A stretch of DNA of 64,000 nt from Actinomadura opuntiae (GCF_030283205.1 NZ_JASNWF010000014.1:186001-250000), one strand, 5' to 3'. Positions 26,361 to 34,190 are shown, counted from the first letter of the stretch. Numbers and translations are program-made. Notes: generated from the letters alone by a model not told the origin.

Positions 26361-26409
26361 GCTTCCGGTCGGGTAATCAATGTAACGCTGTAATCACCCG
26401 ACCGGAAGC
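26361..26409. promoter_or_regulatory. Dyad with 14-bp arms upstream of the haemoglobin fusion
   Basis: GCTTCCGGTCGGGT (26361-26374) and ACCCGACCGGAAGC (26396-26409) are perfect inverted repeats around a 21-base AT-richer centre containing TGTAACGCTGTAATC. On the minus strand it sits between the copC stop and the fusion gene start, so it could be a terminator, an operator, or both. Confidence 0.6.
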
Positions 26410-26416
26410 CCGGTGG

Positions 26417-26959
26417 TCACTTCTCCCCGGAGGCTCCCGAGGAGCGCCGGTACCAGGCGAACCCGCCGCCCACGGCCACCACGACGAGGGCGATCAGGCC
26501 GATCCACAGCCAGCCGGACGAATCGCTGCCCGACGCCCGCCCGGACGCCTTGGAGGCCGAGGCCGACGCCGAAGGCGCCGGCGCCGCCCCCGCCGATCCG
26601 GTGACGGTGAACTTGTAGGTGCCGCTGATGGGATGGCCGTCCGGCGACACCACGCGCCAGCCGACCGTGTAGACCCCGTTCGGCAGCGTGCCCTTCACCG
26701 CCTCGGTGACCTTGTTGTCCACCGCCTGCGGCGCGCCCGACTCGTGCCGCCCGCCCTGGGCGTCGGTGATCACCACCTGCGGCAGCTGCACCGGGTCCCC
26801 GTAGGTCAGGACGACCTGGGCGGGCGGCGCGACCGTCGCGTTCTGCGCCGGGCTCGCCCCGGTGAGCGAGGTGTGCGCGGAGGCGGGGGGCGCGGTCAGG
26901 GCGAGCGCGGCGCCGGCGGCGGCGAGGCCGGCGGCGGCGCGCCGGACGGCCCGGGTCAC
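26417..26959 (-). CDS. CopC-domain copper-binding protein, membrane-anchored
   Basis: 180 residues. A cleavable-looking signal ends PPASAHTSLTGASPAQ, leaving an N-terminal His as in CopC, where the amino-terminal His helps bind Cu(II). The CopC beta-barrel runs to about residue 120 (YTVGWRVVSPDGHPISGTYKF holds the second metal-binding Asp/His pair). A Ser/Ala-rich linker and a C-terminal membrane helix (WLWIGLIALVVVAVGGGFAW) follow. GTG 26959 overlaps the YcnI stop (GTGA), so the two are co-translated. It acts outside the membrane in copper handling. Confidence 0.9.
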   Translation of the reverse strand: MTRAVRRAAAGLAAAGAALALTAPPASAHTSLTGASPAQNATVAPPAQVVLTYGDPVQLPQVVITDAQGGRHESGAPQAVDNKVTEAVKGTLPNGVYTVGWRVVSPDGHPISGTYKFTVTGSAGAAPAPSASASASKASGRASGSDSSGWLWIGLIALVVVAVGGGFAWYRRSSGASGEK

Positions 26960-27672
26960 GCCCGGCTCCGCGCGCGGGCCAGGCCGTAGCCGCCGACCGC
27001 GAGGCCGATCACGCCGATCCCGATGCCGACGCCGCCGAGCACCCGCGCGGTGCCGTCGTCGGAGCCCGCCTCGGCCTTGGCGGCGGCGGGCTTCGACTGC
27101 GCGGTGAGCCCGGCCGTGGTGGCGTCGGCGGTGCCCTTCGGGGTGAGCTTGAGCGTGGGCGCCGGGTGCTCGGGCTCGGTGGAGCCGTCGCCCGGGTCCT
27201 GCTCCCACTTGACGGTCTCGCCGTTGGAGTAGGTCTGGTCGGCCTTGAAGGTCAGCGTGTCGGTGTCGGTGGGCAGCGGGCCGAGCGAGACGTCGAACTC
27301 CTGGAACTGGCCGGGCTCGATCTTGCCGCCGGACCAGGTGATCTGCGTGACGGCCTTGGTCAGCTCGCCGCCCTCGGTCTTGACCGGCTTCGGCAGCGTG
27401 GACTTCACGACCTTCGCCGTCCAGCCGGGCAGGGGGCGTACCGACACCGACGCGAGCGGGTGGTCGGCCGGGAAGTTGACCACGAGCTTGGTGGTGTCGG
27501 CGTTGTCCTCCTCGTTCGGCACCCGGAACGAGACCTTGGCGTAGGAGCCCTGCTCGGCGGTCTTGGGGTTGACGGTGACGTGCGCGGACGCGGCGGTGGC
27601 GAGCGCGATCACGCCGAGGCCGGCCAGCGAGGCGACCGCGCCCAGCCGGCGGGCGTGCGACAGGGAAGGCAA
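26956..27672 (-). CDS. YcnI-like (DUF1775) copper-binding exported protein
   Basis: 238 residues. The signal peptide ends ATAASAHVTVNPKTAEQGS, exposing the N-terminal His that coordinates copper in YcnI. The DUF1775 domain spans about 30-175 (VSFRVPNEEDNADTTKLVVN, Trp-containing PLPGWTAKVV). A C-terminal hydrophobic helix (VLGGVGIGIGVIGLAVGGYG) anchors it. The TTG start at 27672 has GGAG 8 bases upstream. It lies between a His/Met-rich membrane protein gene and copC, as expected of a copper acquisition or insertion operon. Confidence 0.9.
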   Translation of the reverse strand: MPSLSHARRLGAVASLAGLGVIALATAASAHVTVNPKTAEQGSYAKVSFRVPNEEDNADTTKLVVNFPADHPLASVSVRPLPGWTAKVVKSTLPKPVKTEGGELTKAVTQITWSGGKIEPGQFQEFDVSLGPLPTDTDTLTFKADQTYSNGETVKWEQDPGDGSTEPEHPAPTLKLTPKGTADATTAGLTAQSKPAAAKAEAGSDDGTARVLGGVGIGIGVIGLAVGGYGLARARSRA

Positions 27673-27748
27673 GACGGAACTCCGTTCGAGTCGTACGGGT
27701 CGGACCGGACACGCCGGGATCGGCGTCCGGTGACGTACGGCGCCCGGC

Positions 27749-28366
27749 TCACGGATGAGCGAGCGCCCTCGAACGCGGCGGGGGACCCCGCCGGACGACC
27801 TGGTGCCGGAGCGCGCGGCCCGCCGCCATGGCGCCGGCCGCCACCGGCACCACGGGAGTACGGACCGGACGCGGCGCGGGTTCGACGGACATCAGCGCGA
27901 GCAGCAGCCGGATCGGGCGGTCGGCGGCGGACGCCAGGCGCCGCGCCAGCGACCACGCGGCCCGCTCGCCGCGCCGCAGCCACCACGCCGCGACCACGGC
28001 GGCCGCGCAGTGCGCGAGCGTCATCGACGTGCCGGGGCCGTGCATCGGCATCGCCGCGCCGTGTCCCGCCGGCATGGCGGCGTCGGTGTCGCAGTGGCGC
28101 ATGCCCTCGGTCGCGCGCGCGAACAGCGCGTGCAGCGCGAACTGCCCGCCGAGCAGCCCGCCCGCGATCGTCGGGAGGGACCGCTCGTGGCCCGCCAGCG
28201 CCAGGGTGACCGCCAGCACCGCGCCGAACCCGGCGAGCACCGCCCAGCCCGGCACCGGCTCGTGCGCGGCCAGCGCGTGGCCGAGGGTCGCCAACGACAC
28301 GCAGACGGTCGCGAAGACGACCGCCCGCGCGGTGCGGAAGACCGGCTGCCGGGGACGCGGGGACAT
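27749..28366 (-). CDS. His/Met-rich multispanning membrane protein, probable copper operon member
   Basis: 205 residues with about four hydrophobic segments. Between the second and third lies a potential metal-binding loop rich in Met, His and Cys (MRHCDTDAAMPAGHG, AMPMHGPG). The C-terminus is basic. I do not recognise a named family. Its place 76 bases before ycnI and copC on the same strand, and the loop composition, suggest a role in copper transport or sensing. ATG 28366 is used; the ribosome binding site is weak. Confidence 0.7.
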   Translation of the reverse strand: MSPRPRQPVFRTARAVVFATVCVSLATLGHALAAHEPVPGWAVLAGFGAVLAVTLALAGHERSLPTIAGGLLGGQFALHALFARATEGMRHCDTDAAMPAGHGAAMPMHGPGTSMTLAHCAAAVVAAWWLRRGERAAWSLARRLASAADRPIRLLLALMSVEPAPRPVRTPVVPVAAGAMAAGRALRHQVVRRGPPPRSRALAHP

Positions 28367-28434
28367 GACGGAGCCATCGTCCCACCCCGGTCCGGCCGCC
28401 CGCATCCGACCCCGGCAACCCGCCCCGACGCACG

Positions 28435-28475
28435 CTACATGTTGGGGTTGCGCAAGGGGGATCAACAAGATGTAG
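28435..28475. promoter_or_regulatory. Imperfect dyad upstream of copper operon
   Basis: CTACATGTTG (28435-28444) and CAAGATGTAG (28466-28475) pair at nine of ten positions around a 21-base centre that itself contains the palindrome TTGCGCAA. It lies 69 bases upstream of the first copper-operon start and may be its operator or part of an RNA leader. Confidence 0.4.
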
Positions 28476-28495
28476 GGTTCAAGTCCGTGCTGGTC

Positions 28496-28521
28496 CGCCC
28501 CCGCCGCTCGCGGCGGGGGCG
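28496..28521. terminator. GC-rich hairpin
   Basis: A perfect 11-bp stem (CGCCCCCGCCG / CGGCGGGGGCG) with the loop CTCG. No T-tract follows. It lies in a divergent region, so it may act as an insulating terminator or attenuator rather than ending a known gene. Confidence 0.45.
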
Positions 28522-28666
28522 TCGCACGAGGGACCCGGGGCGAGTCCAGGGCCGCCCCCGGCGGTGAGCGGGAGCGACCGCCGTCACAGGCACCGAAGGC
28601 GTTCTGACGAACTTTCCGGCCGGGGTGCTCGTTGAACTGGGAGAAGCTAGGCCGAGGAGGAAGAAC

Positions 28667-28963
28667 GTGGCTTCTCTCATCGACCGGATCATGAGATTCG
28701 TCCGGGGTCCGCAGGGACAGAAGGCCCGGGCGAAGGCGGAGCAGTTCGCCCATAGTCCGCAGGCCCAGAAGGCGCGGGCGAAAGCGGAGCAGTTCGCTCA
28801 CGGTCCGCAGGGGCAGAAGGCGCGGGCCAAGGCCGAGCAGCTGGCCCGCAGCCCGCAGGCGCAGAAGGCCCGCGCGAAGGCCGAGCAGTTGATCAGCGAC
28901 CCGCGCAACCAGGAGAAGGCCCGCAACCTCCTGTCCCGCCTGCGCGGCGGCCCCCGCCGCTAG
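28667..28963 (+). CDS. Small tandem-repeat protein (16-residue units), unknown function
   Basis: 98 residues. After a short N-terminus (VASLIDRIMRFVR) come four near-identical 16-residue units of the form GPQGQKARAKAEQFAH, then a partial fifth (DPRNQEKARNLLSRL). The units are Lys/Arg/Gln/Ala-rich, should form amphipathic helix and are strongly basic, so nucleic acid, membrane or envelope binding is conceivable. I know no function. GTG 28667 is well supported by GGAGGAAGAAC. A bidirectional terminator follows. Confidence 0.8.
   Translation: MASLIDRIMRFVRGPQGQKARAKAEQFAHSPQAQKARAKAEQFAHGPQGQKARAKAEQLARSPQAQKARAKAEQLISDPRNQEKARNLLSRLRGGPRR
28706..28897 (+). repeat. Four tandem 48-bp coding repeats
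   Basis: Four in-frame 48-bp units encode the 16-residue repeats. Units 1/3 (GPQG) and 2/4 (SPQA) alternate, which suggests duplication of a 96-bp dimer. Confidence 0.85.
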
Positions 28964-28972
28964 ACCCCGCCC

Positions 28973-29005
28973 GACGGCCCGTCCCCACGTAGGGGGCGGG
29001 CCGTC
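28973..29005. terminator. Bidirectional terminator hairpin
   Basis: GACGGCCCGTCCCC and GGGGGCGGGCCGTC form a 14-bp stem (one G-T pair) with the loop ACGTA. It lies between the convergent repeat-protein and aldo/keto reductase genes. Confidence 0.75.
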
Positions 29006-29014
29006 CGGCGCGCG

Positions 29015-29998
29015 TCACGCGGTGTCGAGGTTGGCCAGGTACGCCTCGTTGCCCTGCGCGCCCGCGACCGCGTCCGGCGGGACGATCTCCTCCAGCCGCT
29101 CGAACGCCGAGGCGTCCAGCGCGAGGTCGCCGGCGGCGGCGTTGGCGCGGGCGTTGGCGGCCTTGCGGGTCCCCGGGATCGGCAGCGCGCCCCGGTCGAC
29201 CAGCCACGCCAGCACCAGCTGCGCCGCCGTGACGCCGTGCTCGGCGGCGAGCGTCGCCACCCGGTCCGCGAGCGAGACGTTGCGCTCCAGGTTGCCGCCC
29301 TGGAAGCGCGGGTTGCCGCGCCGCCAGTCGCCCGCCTCGAGATCCTCGGCGGAGCGGACCTGGCCGCCGAGGAGCCCGCGCCCGAGCGGGCTGTAGGCGA
29401 CGAACGCGATGCCCAGCTCCGCGCACGCCGGGATCAGCTCCGCCTCCGGCGCCCGCTGGAACGGCGAGTACTCGGTCTGCAGCGCCGCCACGGGGTGGAC
29501 GGCGTGGGCGCGCCGCAGCGTCCGCGCGGACACCTCCGACAGCCCGTAGCCGCCGATCTTCCCCTCCGCGACCAGCTCGGCCAGCGCGCCGGCCGTCTCC
29601 TCGATCGGGGTCGCGGGGTCGAGGCGGTGCAGGTAGTACAGGTCCACGTGGTCGGTCCGGAGCCGCGACAGGCTGGCGTCCAGCGCTCGCCTGACGTACT
29701 CGGGCCGGCCCATCCCCGGGATCAGGATGCCGTTCGCGTCCTGGTTCCCGCCGAACTTGGTGGCCAGGACGTACTCGTCCCGCCGCTTCTCCAGCATCCG
29801 GCCGATCAGGGTCTCGCTGTACCCGGCGCCGTAGATGTCGGCGGTGTCGACGAACGTGACGCCGGCGTCCAGCGCGGCGAGGAGCGTGTCGGCGGCCTCG
29901 CTCTCCTCGACGCCGCCGTAGACCGGCGCCACGGTCATCGCGCCGAACCCCACCACCGACACCTGCGGCCCGTTCGTTCCAAGGGTGCGATAGCGCAC
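29015..29998 (-). CDS. Aldo/keto reductase
   Basis: 327-residue NADPH-dependent (beta/alpha)8 reductase of the YakC/AKR13 type. The catalytic tetrad is visible: Asp in FVDTADIYG, Tyr in the same strand-helix, Lys in LATKFGG and His in LYYLHRLDP. The cofactor-binding C-terminal IPGTRKAANARANAAA is intact. GTG 29998 has GAGAGGTGA upstream. It is divergent from an XRE/MmyB-type regulator 122 bases away, which likely controls it. Confidence 0.92.
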   Translation of the reverse strand: MRYRTLGTNGPQVSVVGFGAMTVAPVYGGVEESEAADTLLAALDAGVTFVDTADIYGAGYSETLIGRMLEKRRDEYVLATKFGGNQDANGILIPGMGRPEYVRRALDASLSRLRTDHVDLYYLHRLDPATPIEETAGALAELVAEGKIGGYGLSEVSARTLRRAHAVHPVAALQTEYSPFQRAPEAELIPACAELGIAFVAYSPLGRGLLGGQVRSAEDLEAGDWRRGNPRFQGGNLERNVSLADRVATLAAEHGVTAAQLVLAWLVDRGALPIPGTRKAANARANAAAGDLALDASAFERLEEIVPPDAVAGAQGNEAYLANLDTA

Positions 29999-30086
29999 TG
30001 GGAAGTCACCTCTCGTCTGTCATGGATGTGCCTTCACCCTGCCCCGCGCGCCTTCGGGCAACCAGTGCCCGCCCATGGCTAGGAAT

Positions 30087-30103
30087 CGGAGGGCTAGCCT
30101 CCG
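30087..30103. promoter_or_regulatory. Short dyad before XRE regulator gene
   Basis: CGGAGG and CCTCCG flank GCTAG, about 20 bases before the regulator start and in the divergent region shared with the aldo/keto reductase. It is a plausible autoregulatory operator. Confidence 0.4.
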
Positions 30104-30120
30104 GAGGGCAGACTTGTCCC

Positions 30121-30954
30121 ATGGCGACACGCGAGATGGCGGACTTCCTGCGCTCCCGGCGCGACCGCATCAAGCCCTCGTCCGTGGGCCTTCCCGACGG
30201 CGGGCGCCGGCGCGCCCCCGGCCTGCGCCGCGCGGAGGTGGCGCTGCTGGCCGGGATCAGCCCGGACTACTACATGCGGCTGGAGCAGGGCCGCGGCATC
30301 CGGCCGTCCCCTTCCGTCCTGGACGGGCTGGCCCGGGCGCTCGTCCTCAACGACGACGAGCGCGACCACCTCTACCGGCTGGCGCTCGCGCTGCCGTCCC
30401 CGCCGTCCCCGCCGCACGCGCCGGCGGACGGCCCGGTCGACCCGACCGTGCAGCGGCTGCTGGACGCGATCGACCCCGTCCCGGCATATGTGATCAATCC
30501 GCGCCTGGACGTGCTGGCCTGGAACGGGATGGCCGCCGCGCTCATGCCGCACCTGGCGGAGCAGCCCTCGTCGCGCCGGAACCTGCTCCGGTACGCGCTC
30601 TGCGACCCGCGCGCCCGCACGTTCTACCTGGAGTGGGAGGAGATGGCCCGGCACGGCATCGCGCAACTGCGCGCGGCCACCGGCCGCGACCCGGACGATC
30701 CCGCGACCCGGGCGCTGGTCCGCGAGCTGTCCCGGCAACCGGGGTTCCGCACCTGGTGGGACCGGCAGGACGTGAAGGGACCGGGGATGGGCCGCAAGGA
30801 GTACCGGCATCCGGTGGTCGGCCGGTTGTCGCTCGACTACATCGGCATGATCCTCCCGGGCACTCCCGACCACCAGTTCGTCACCCTCACCGCCCCCGGG
30901 GAAGGGCCGACCCGAGCCGCCCTGGAAGAGCTCGCCGCCCTCGCCCGCTCCTGA
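30121..30954 (+). CDS. XRE-family regulator with MmyB-like ligand-binding domain
   Basis: 277 residues. The N-terminal helix-turn-helix (MADFLRSRRDRIKPSSVGLP, LRRAEVALLAGISPDYYMRL) and the C-terminal MmyB-type PAS-like domain (about 105-270; AYVINPRLDVLAWNGMAAAL, DYIGMILPGTPDHQFVTLTA) match actinobacterial regulators that sit beside, and repress, oxidoreductase genes. MmyB-type domains may bind fatty acids. ATG 30121 has GGAGG 12 bases upstream. The divergent aldo/keto reductase is the expected target. Confidence 0.9.
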   Translation: MATREMADFLRSRRDRIKPSSVGLPDGGRRRAPGLRRAEVALLAGISPDYYMRLEQGRGIRPSPSVLDGLARALVLNDDERDHLYRLALALPSPPSPPHAPADGPVDPTVQRLLDAIDPVPAYVINPRLDVLAWNGMAAALMPHLAEQPSSRRNLLRYALCDPRARTFYLEWEEMARHGIAQLRAATGRDPDDPATRALVRELSRQPGFRTWWDRQDVKGPGMGRKEYRHPVVGRLSLDYIGMILPGTPDHQFVTLTAPGEGPTRAALEELAALARS

Positions 30955-31045
30955 GCGCCGCCGCCTCATCGCATAAGTTTCACTGAAGCTTTCGGCAGCA
31001 AAAAGTAACTGGACCTTTTCTTGCGGAGTGCGGAACGGTGGCGGC

Positions 31046-31996
31046 ATGGTTTCCCGCTTCGGTTCCGCGCACGTCCTCGCTCTGGCGGGCACCGTCGTGC
31101 TGTGGGCCTCGGCCTTCCCGGCCATCCGGGTCGGCATCGACGGCCTCGGTGTGGCGGCGCTGTCGTTCCTGAGGATCGTGACCGCGGCCCTGGCGCTGAT
31201 CCTGGTGGCACCGCTGGCCAAGGTGCGCCGGCCCCGGCGCCGCGACCTGCCGATGATCGCCCTGTGCGGCGCCACCGGCATCACCGCGTACCAGGTGCTG
31301 CTCAACTGGGGCGAGGTCCGGGTGGAGGCCGGGACCGCAAGCCTGCTGATCGCGACCGCCCCCGTCTTCAGCGTCCTGCTGGGAAGCCTGGTCCTCAAGG
31401 AGCGGCTGACCCGCACCATCGCCGTCGGCAGCGTCGTCGCACTCGCCGGCGCGGCCATGGTCGGGCTGGCCGAGGGCACCGGCGGTTTCACCGTCTCGGC
31501 CCTCATCGTCCTGGCCGCCGCCGTCGTCCAGGGGACCTACCACTTCGCGACCAAGCCCCTGCTCCGCCGCTACACCGGCCTGGAGGTCGCCACCTACGCG
31601 ATGGTCGCGGGAACCGTCCTCGCCCTGCCCCTGGTCCCCGCCGCGTGGTCCGCCACCCTCGACGCGCCGGCGGACGCGCTGGCCTCCGCCCTCTACCTGG
31701 GCCTGATGCCGTCCGCGCTCGGCTTCGTCATCTGGGGCTACGCCGTCGCCCGCCTGCCGCTCGCGGCCTCCACGGCGGCCCTGTACCTGGTGCCGCCGGT
31801 GGCGCTGGTCGTCTCCTTCGTCTGGCTCGGCGAGGTGCCCCACCCCGTCGAGCTGCTGGGCGGCGCGGTCAGCGCGGCAGGGGTGATCCTCATCCACCGG
31901 AGCAGGACGGCCCCGCCGCCCCGCGACACCCCGGACGGCGGCGCGCCCGAGGACGCCTCCGATCAGGCGGCCGGCCGCCCGGCGCCGACACGCTGA
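31046..31996 (+). CDS. EamA/DMT family exporter
   Basis: 316 residues forming two EamA repeats with ten predicted helices (first helix AGTVVLWASAFPAIRVGIDG; second repeat begins near VVQGTYHFATKPLLRRY). Such proteins export amino acids or small metabolites. The hydrophilic C-terminal tail is Pro/Asp-rich. ATG 31046 is preferred over 31028. A LysR-type gene follows 79 bases downstream on the same strand and may regulate it. An AT-rich stretch with AAAAG...CTTTT symmetry (31001-31019) precedes the start. Confidence 0.9.
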   Translation: MVSRFGSAHVLALAGTVVLWASAFPAIRVGIDGLGVAALSFLRIVTAALALILVAPLAKVRRPRRRDLPMIALCGATGITAYQVLLNWGEVRVEAGTASLLIATAPVFSVLLGSLVLKERLTRTIAVGSVVALAGAAMVGLAEGTGGFTVSALIVLAAAVVQGTYHFATKPLLRRYTGLEVATYAMVAGTVLALPLVPAAWSATLDAPADALASALYLGLMPSALGFVIWGYAVARLPLAASTAALYLVPPVALVVSFVWLGEVPHPVELLGGAVSAAGVILIHRSRTAPPPRDTPDGGAPEDASDQAAGRPAPTR

Positions 31997-32075
31997 CGGT
32001 TCTGCCGGGCCTGGGTCCTCGGGACACACTGGAGCTGCCGTCCCGATCCGAGTGATCCGAGTAAGGAGCCCGTCC

Positions 32076-32999
32076 GTGCTCGACGTACGCCGTCTGCGGA
32101 TCCTCCAGCACCTGGCCGCCTATGGCACCGTCGCAGCCACCGCCGAGGCCCTGCACCTGACGCCGCCGGCCGTCTCCCAGCACCTCGCCGCCCTGCAGAA
32201 GGAAGCGGGCACGCCCGTGGTGGAGAAGGTCGGCCGCACGCTGCGGCTGACCGCGGCCGGGGAGCTGCTGGTGGCCCATGCCGAGATCATCCTGGCGGAA
32301 CTCGCGGCGGCGGAGTCCGGCCTGGCCGCCCTGCAGACCGGCCGGCACGGCATCGTGCGGATCGCCGCCTTCGCCTCCGCCGCCCGCGCCCTCATCGCGC
32401 CCCTCTGGCAGCGCCTGGCCGACACGGACGCCTCCGCGGCCCCTTCGCTGCGGCTCTCCGTCCTGGAACCCGACGAGGCCCTCGACCAGCTGCGCAAGCG
32501 CGCCACCGACCTCGCCGTGGTGCACAGCTACACCGTGCTGCCGCGCAACTTCCCCGCCGCGTGCGAGCAGGCCGTCCTGATGGAGGAGCCGGTACTGCTC
32601 GCCCTGCACCCCCGCCGGGCCGAGGCGCTGCGGCTGGCCCCCGGGCAGCCCGCGGATCTCTCCCGCCTGTCGGACGTGCCGTGGCTGGCGCCCGGGCCGG
32701 AGACCTCGTGCCACGAGATGATCCAGCGGGCCTGCGGCACCGCCGGTTTCGTCCCGGACGTCCGCGCCGCCGGCAGTGACTTCTCCGTGCTGGCCGCCCT
32801 GGTCGCGGCAGGAGCGGGCGCCGCCCTGATCCCCCGCATGGCCTTGCCGGAGACCACCGCGGCCCTCAGCCTCCACCCCCTGGTCCACCCCGTCTCCCGG
32901 ACCATCTTCACCGTCAGCCGGGCGGGCACCGGCAAGCGCCCCGACCTGCGGCGCGTACTGGACCTGCTGCACGACGCGGCCACCGTTCCCGGCGACTGA
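32076..32999 (+). CDS. LysR family regulator
   Basis: 307 residues. The N-terminal winged helix (LDVRRLRILQHLAAYGTVAA, TPPAVSQHLAALQKEAG) is followed by a periplasmic-binding-like effector domain ending in a Leu-rich helix. GTG 32076 is chosen because AAGGAG lies 7 bases upstream; ATG 32052 has none. It is probably co-transcribed with the DMT exporter and senses its substrate, which is inference. Confidence 0.9.
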   Translation: MLDVRRLRILQHLAAYGTVAATAEALHLTPPAVSQHLAALQKEAGTPVVEKVGRTLRLTAAGELLVAHAEIILAELAAAESGLAALQTGRHGIVRIAAFASAARALIAPLWQRLADTDASAAPSLRLSVLEPDEALDQLRKRATDLAVVHSYTVLPRNFPAACEQAVLMEEPVLLALHPRRAEALRLAPGQPADLSRLSDVPWLAPGPETSCHEMIQRACGTAGFVPDVRAAGSDFSVLAALVAAGAGAALIPRMALPETTAALSLHPLVHPVSRTIFTVSRAGTGKRPDLRRVLDLLHDAATVPGD

Positions 33000-33030
33000 T
33001 CCCGAAAGCACCCTTGCTGTGCCGGCGGGG

Positions 33031-33465
33031 TCAGTGCGGGCGGGCGGCGTGGGCCGTCAGGCGGTCGAGGAGGGCGGGCAGTTCGGCCAGGAGGTCCTGC
33101 TCGGCGGGGGTGAGGGTCGTGGCGATGGCGTCGGCGAGCCAGTCGCGGCGGGCGCGGCGGTCGCGGTCGAGCGCGGCCCGTCCCTCGGGCGTGATCGCGA
33201 TGACGCGGCCGCGAGCGTCGCGGGGGTCGTCGCGGCGGGTGGCGTAGCCGAGTTTCTCGAGGTCCTTCACGGTGCGGCTCTGGCTCTGGTGCCGGACGCG
33301 GCGCCGCTGCGCGAGGGAGGCGATGCTCGCCTCGCCCTCCCGGTCGAGCAGCCCGAGCGTCTGCGCGATCGGCGGCGCGAGCGCGTCGGCCTGGAGGCGG
33401 GTCGTGCGGACGAGCCCGCCGATGGACGTCCGCAGCCGCTCGGCCAGGTCGTCGTGGTGCGTCAT
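33031..33465 (-). CDS. MarR family repressor
   Basis: 144 residues. The winged-helix core reads SIASLAQRRRVRHQSQSRTV, with the wing KLGYATRRDDPRDARGRVIA typical of MarR and C-terminal dimerisation helices. ATG 33465 follows GGGAGG. It is divergent from an MBL-fold hydrolase 89 bases away, and a 40-bp perfect dyad in between is a very likely operator for both genes. Confidence 0.92.
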   Translation of the reverse strand: MTHHDDLAERLRTSIGGLVRTTRLQADALAPPIAQTLGLLDREGEASIASLAQRRRVRHQSQSRTVKDLEKLGYATRRDDPRDARGRVIAITPEGRAALDRDRRARRDWLADAIATTLTPAEQDLLAELPALLDRLTAHAARPH

Positions 33466-33498
33466 GGCGGGCCTCCCGGGGATGCGCCGCCAGTATAC

Positions 33499-33538
33499 AC
33501 AGCAAAGGTGTACAGTTTGAGCTGTACACCTTTGCTGT
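33499..33538. promoter_or_regulatory. 40-bp MarR operator dyad
   Basis: Arms ACAGCAAAGGTGTACAG (33499-33515) and CTGTACACCTTTGCTGT (33522-33538) are perfectly complementary over 17 bp around TTTGAG. It lies between the divergent marR and MBL genes, and a further TATACACAG overlaps its left edge. Confidence 0.8.
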
Positions 33539-33554
33539 GGAAGGACGGGCATCG

Positions 33555-34190
33555 ATGCAGCTGACCAAGTACGCCCACGCCTGCGTCGTCCTGGAGAAGG
33601 GCGACACGACGATCGTGCTGGACCCCGGCACGTTCACCCCGGACGCGGAGGCCGCCGTCGCGGCGGCCGACGCCGTCCTGATCACCCACGAGCACTTCGA
33701 CCACTTCGACGACGCCCTCCTCGGCGCGGCTTTGGAGAAGCGGCCCGACCTGCACGTCTACGGCCCCGCCTCGGTGCGGGACAAGCTGGGCGAGCACGGC
33801 GGTCGGGTCCGGGCCGTCGCGTCCGGCGACGCGCTGACCGTCGGCGACTTCGCCGTGACCGTGCACGGCGAGCGGCACGCCGCGATCCACCCGGACATCC
33901 CGATCGTGGACAACTCCGGCTACCTGATCGACGGCGCGGTGTACCACCCGGGCGACGCCTACCACGTCCCCGATGCGCCGGTCGACACGCTGCTGCTGCC
34001 GACCAGCGGGCCGTGGACCAAGATCGGGGACGCCGCCGACTACGTCCGGAAGGTCCGGCCGGCCCGGCTGCTGCAGATCCACGAGCTGATGCTCAGCGAG
34101 CTCGGCCAGAACTCGGCCGTCGCGTTCCTGGAGGGACTGACCGGCCTCACGATGTCCCGGCCCGCCCACGGCGAGAGCGTCGAGCTGTAG
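33555..34190 (+). CDS. MBL-fold metallo-hydrolase
   Basis: 211-residue metallo-beta-lactamase-fold protein of the UPF0173/UlaG-like type. The metal motif is THEHFDHFDDALL, with later ligands in HAAIHPD and YHPGDAYHVP. Substrate unknown; relatives act on phosphodiester or lactone bonds. ATG 33555 has GGAAGGAC upstream. Its stop is only one base from that of the convergent aldo/keto reductase. It is under the divergent MarR operator. Confidence 0.9.
   Translation: MQLTKYAHACVVLEKGDTTIVLDPGTFTPDAEAAVAAADAVLITHEHFDHFDDALLGAALEKRPDLHVYGPASVRDKLGEHGGRVRAVASGDALTVGDFAVTVHGERHAAIHPDIPIVDNSGYLIDGAVYHPGDAYHVPDAPVDTLLLPTSGPWTKIGDAADYVRKVRPARLLQIHELMLSELGQNSAVAFLEGLTGLTMSRPAHGESVEL

Larger units (their letters stand above)
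28367..28666. other. Divergent intergenic region with structured DNA
   Basis: 300 bases between the copper operon and the repeat-protein gene. It holds no gene I can support. It contains two features listed separately: an imperfect dyad at 28435-28475 and a very stable hairpin at 28496-28521. The remainder, 28522-28650, is unstructured and presumably carries the promoter of the repeat-protein gene. Confidence 0.5.

Noticed and set aside
28476..28486. GGTTCAAGTCC, a tRNA T-arm look-alike
   Set aside because: The flanking bases do not pair as a T-stem, and no acceptor, D or anticodon arms can be folded around it.
28706..28897. Regular 48-bp repeats as a CRISPR array
   Set aside because: Units are contiguous without spacers, stay in frame and encode a repeat protein; no cas genes are near.
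30994..31019. AAAAG...CTTTT symmetry before the DMT exporter as a defined operator
   Set aside because: The arms are only 5 bp and AT-rich by chance in a promoter, so it is noted under the exporter and not called.
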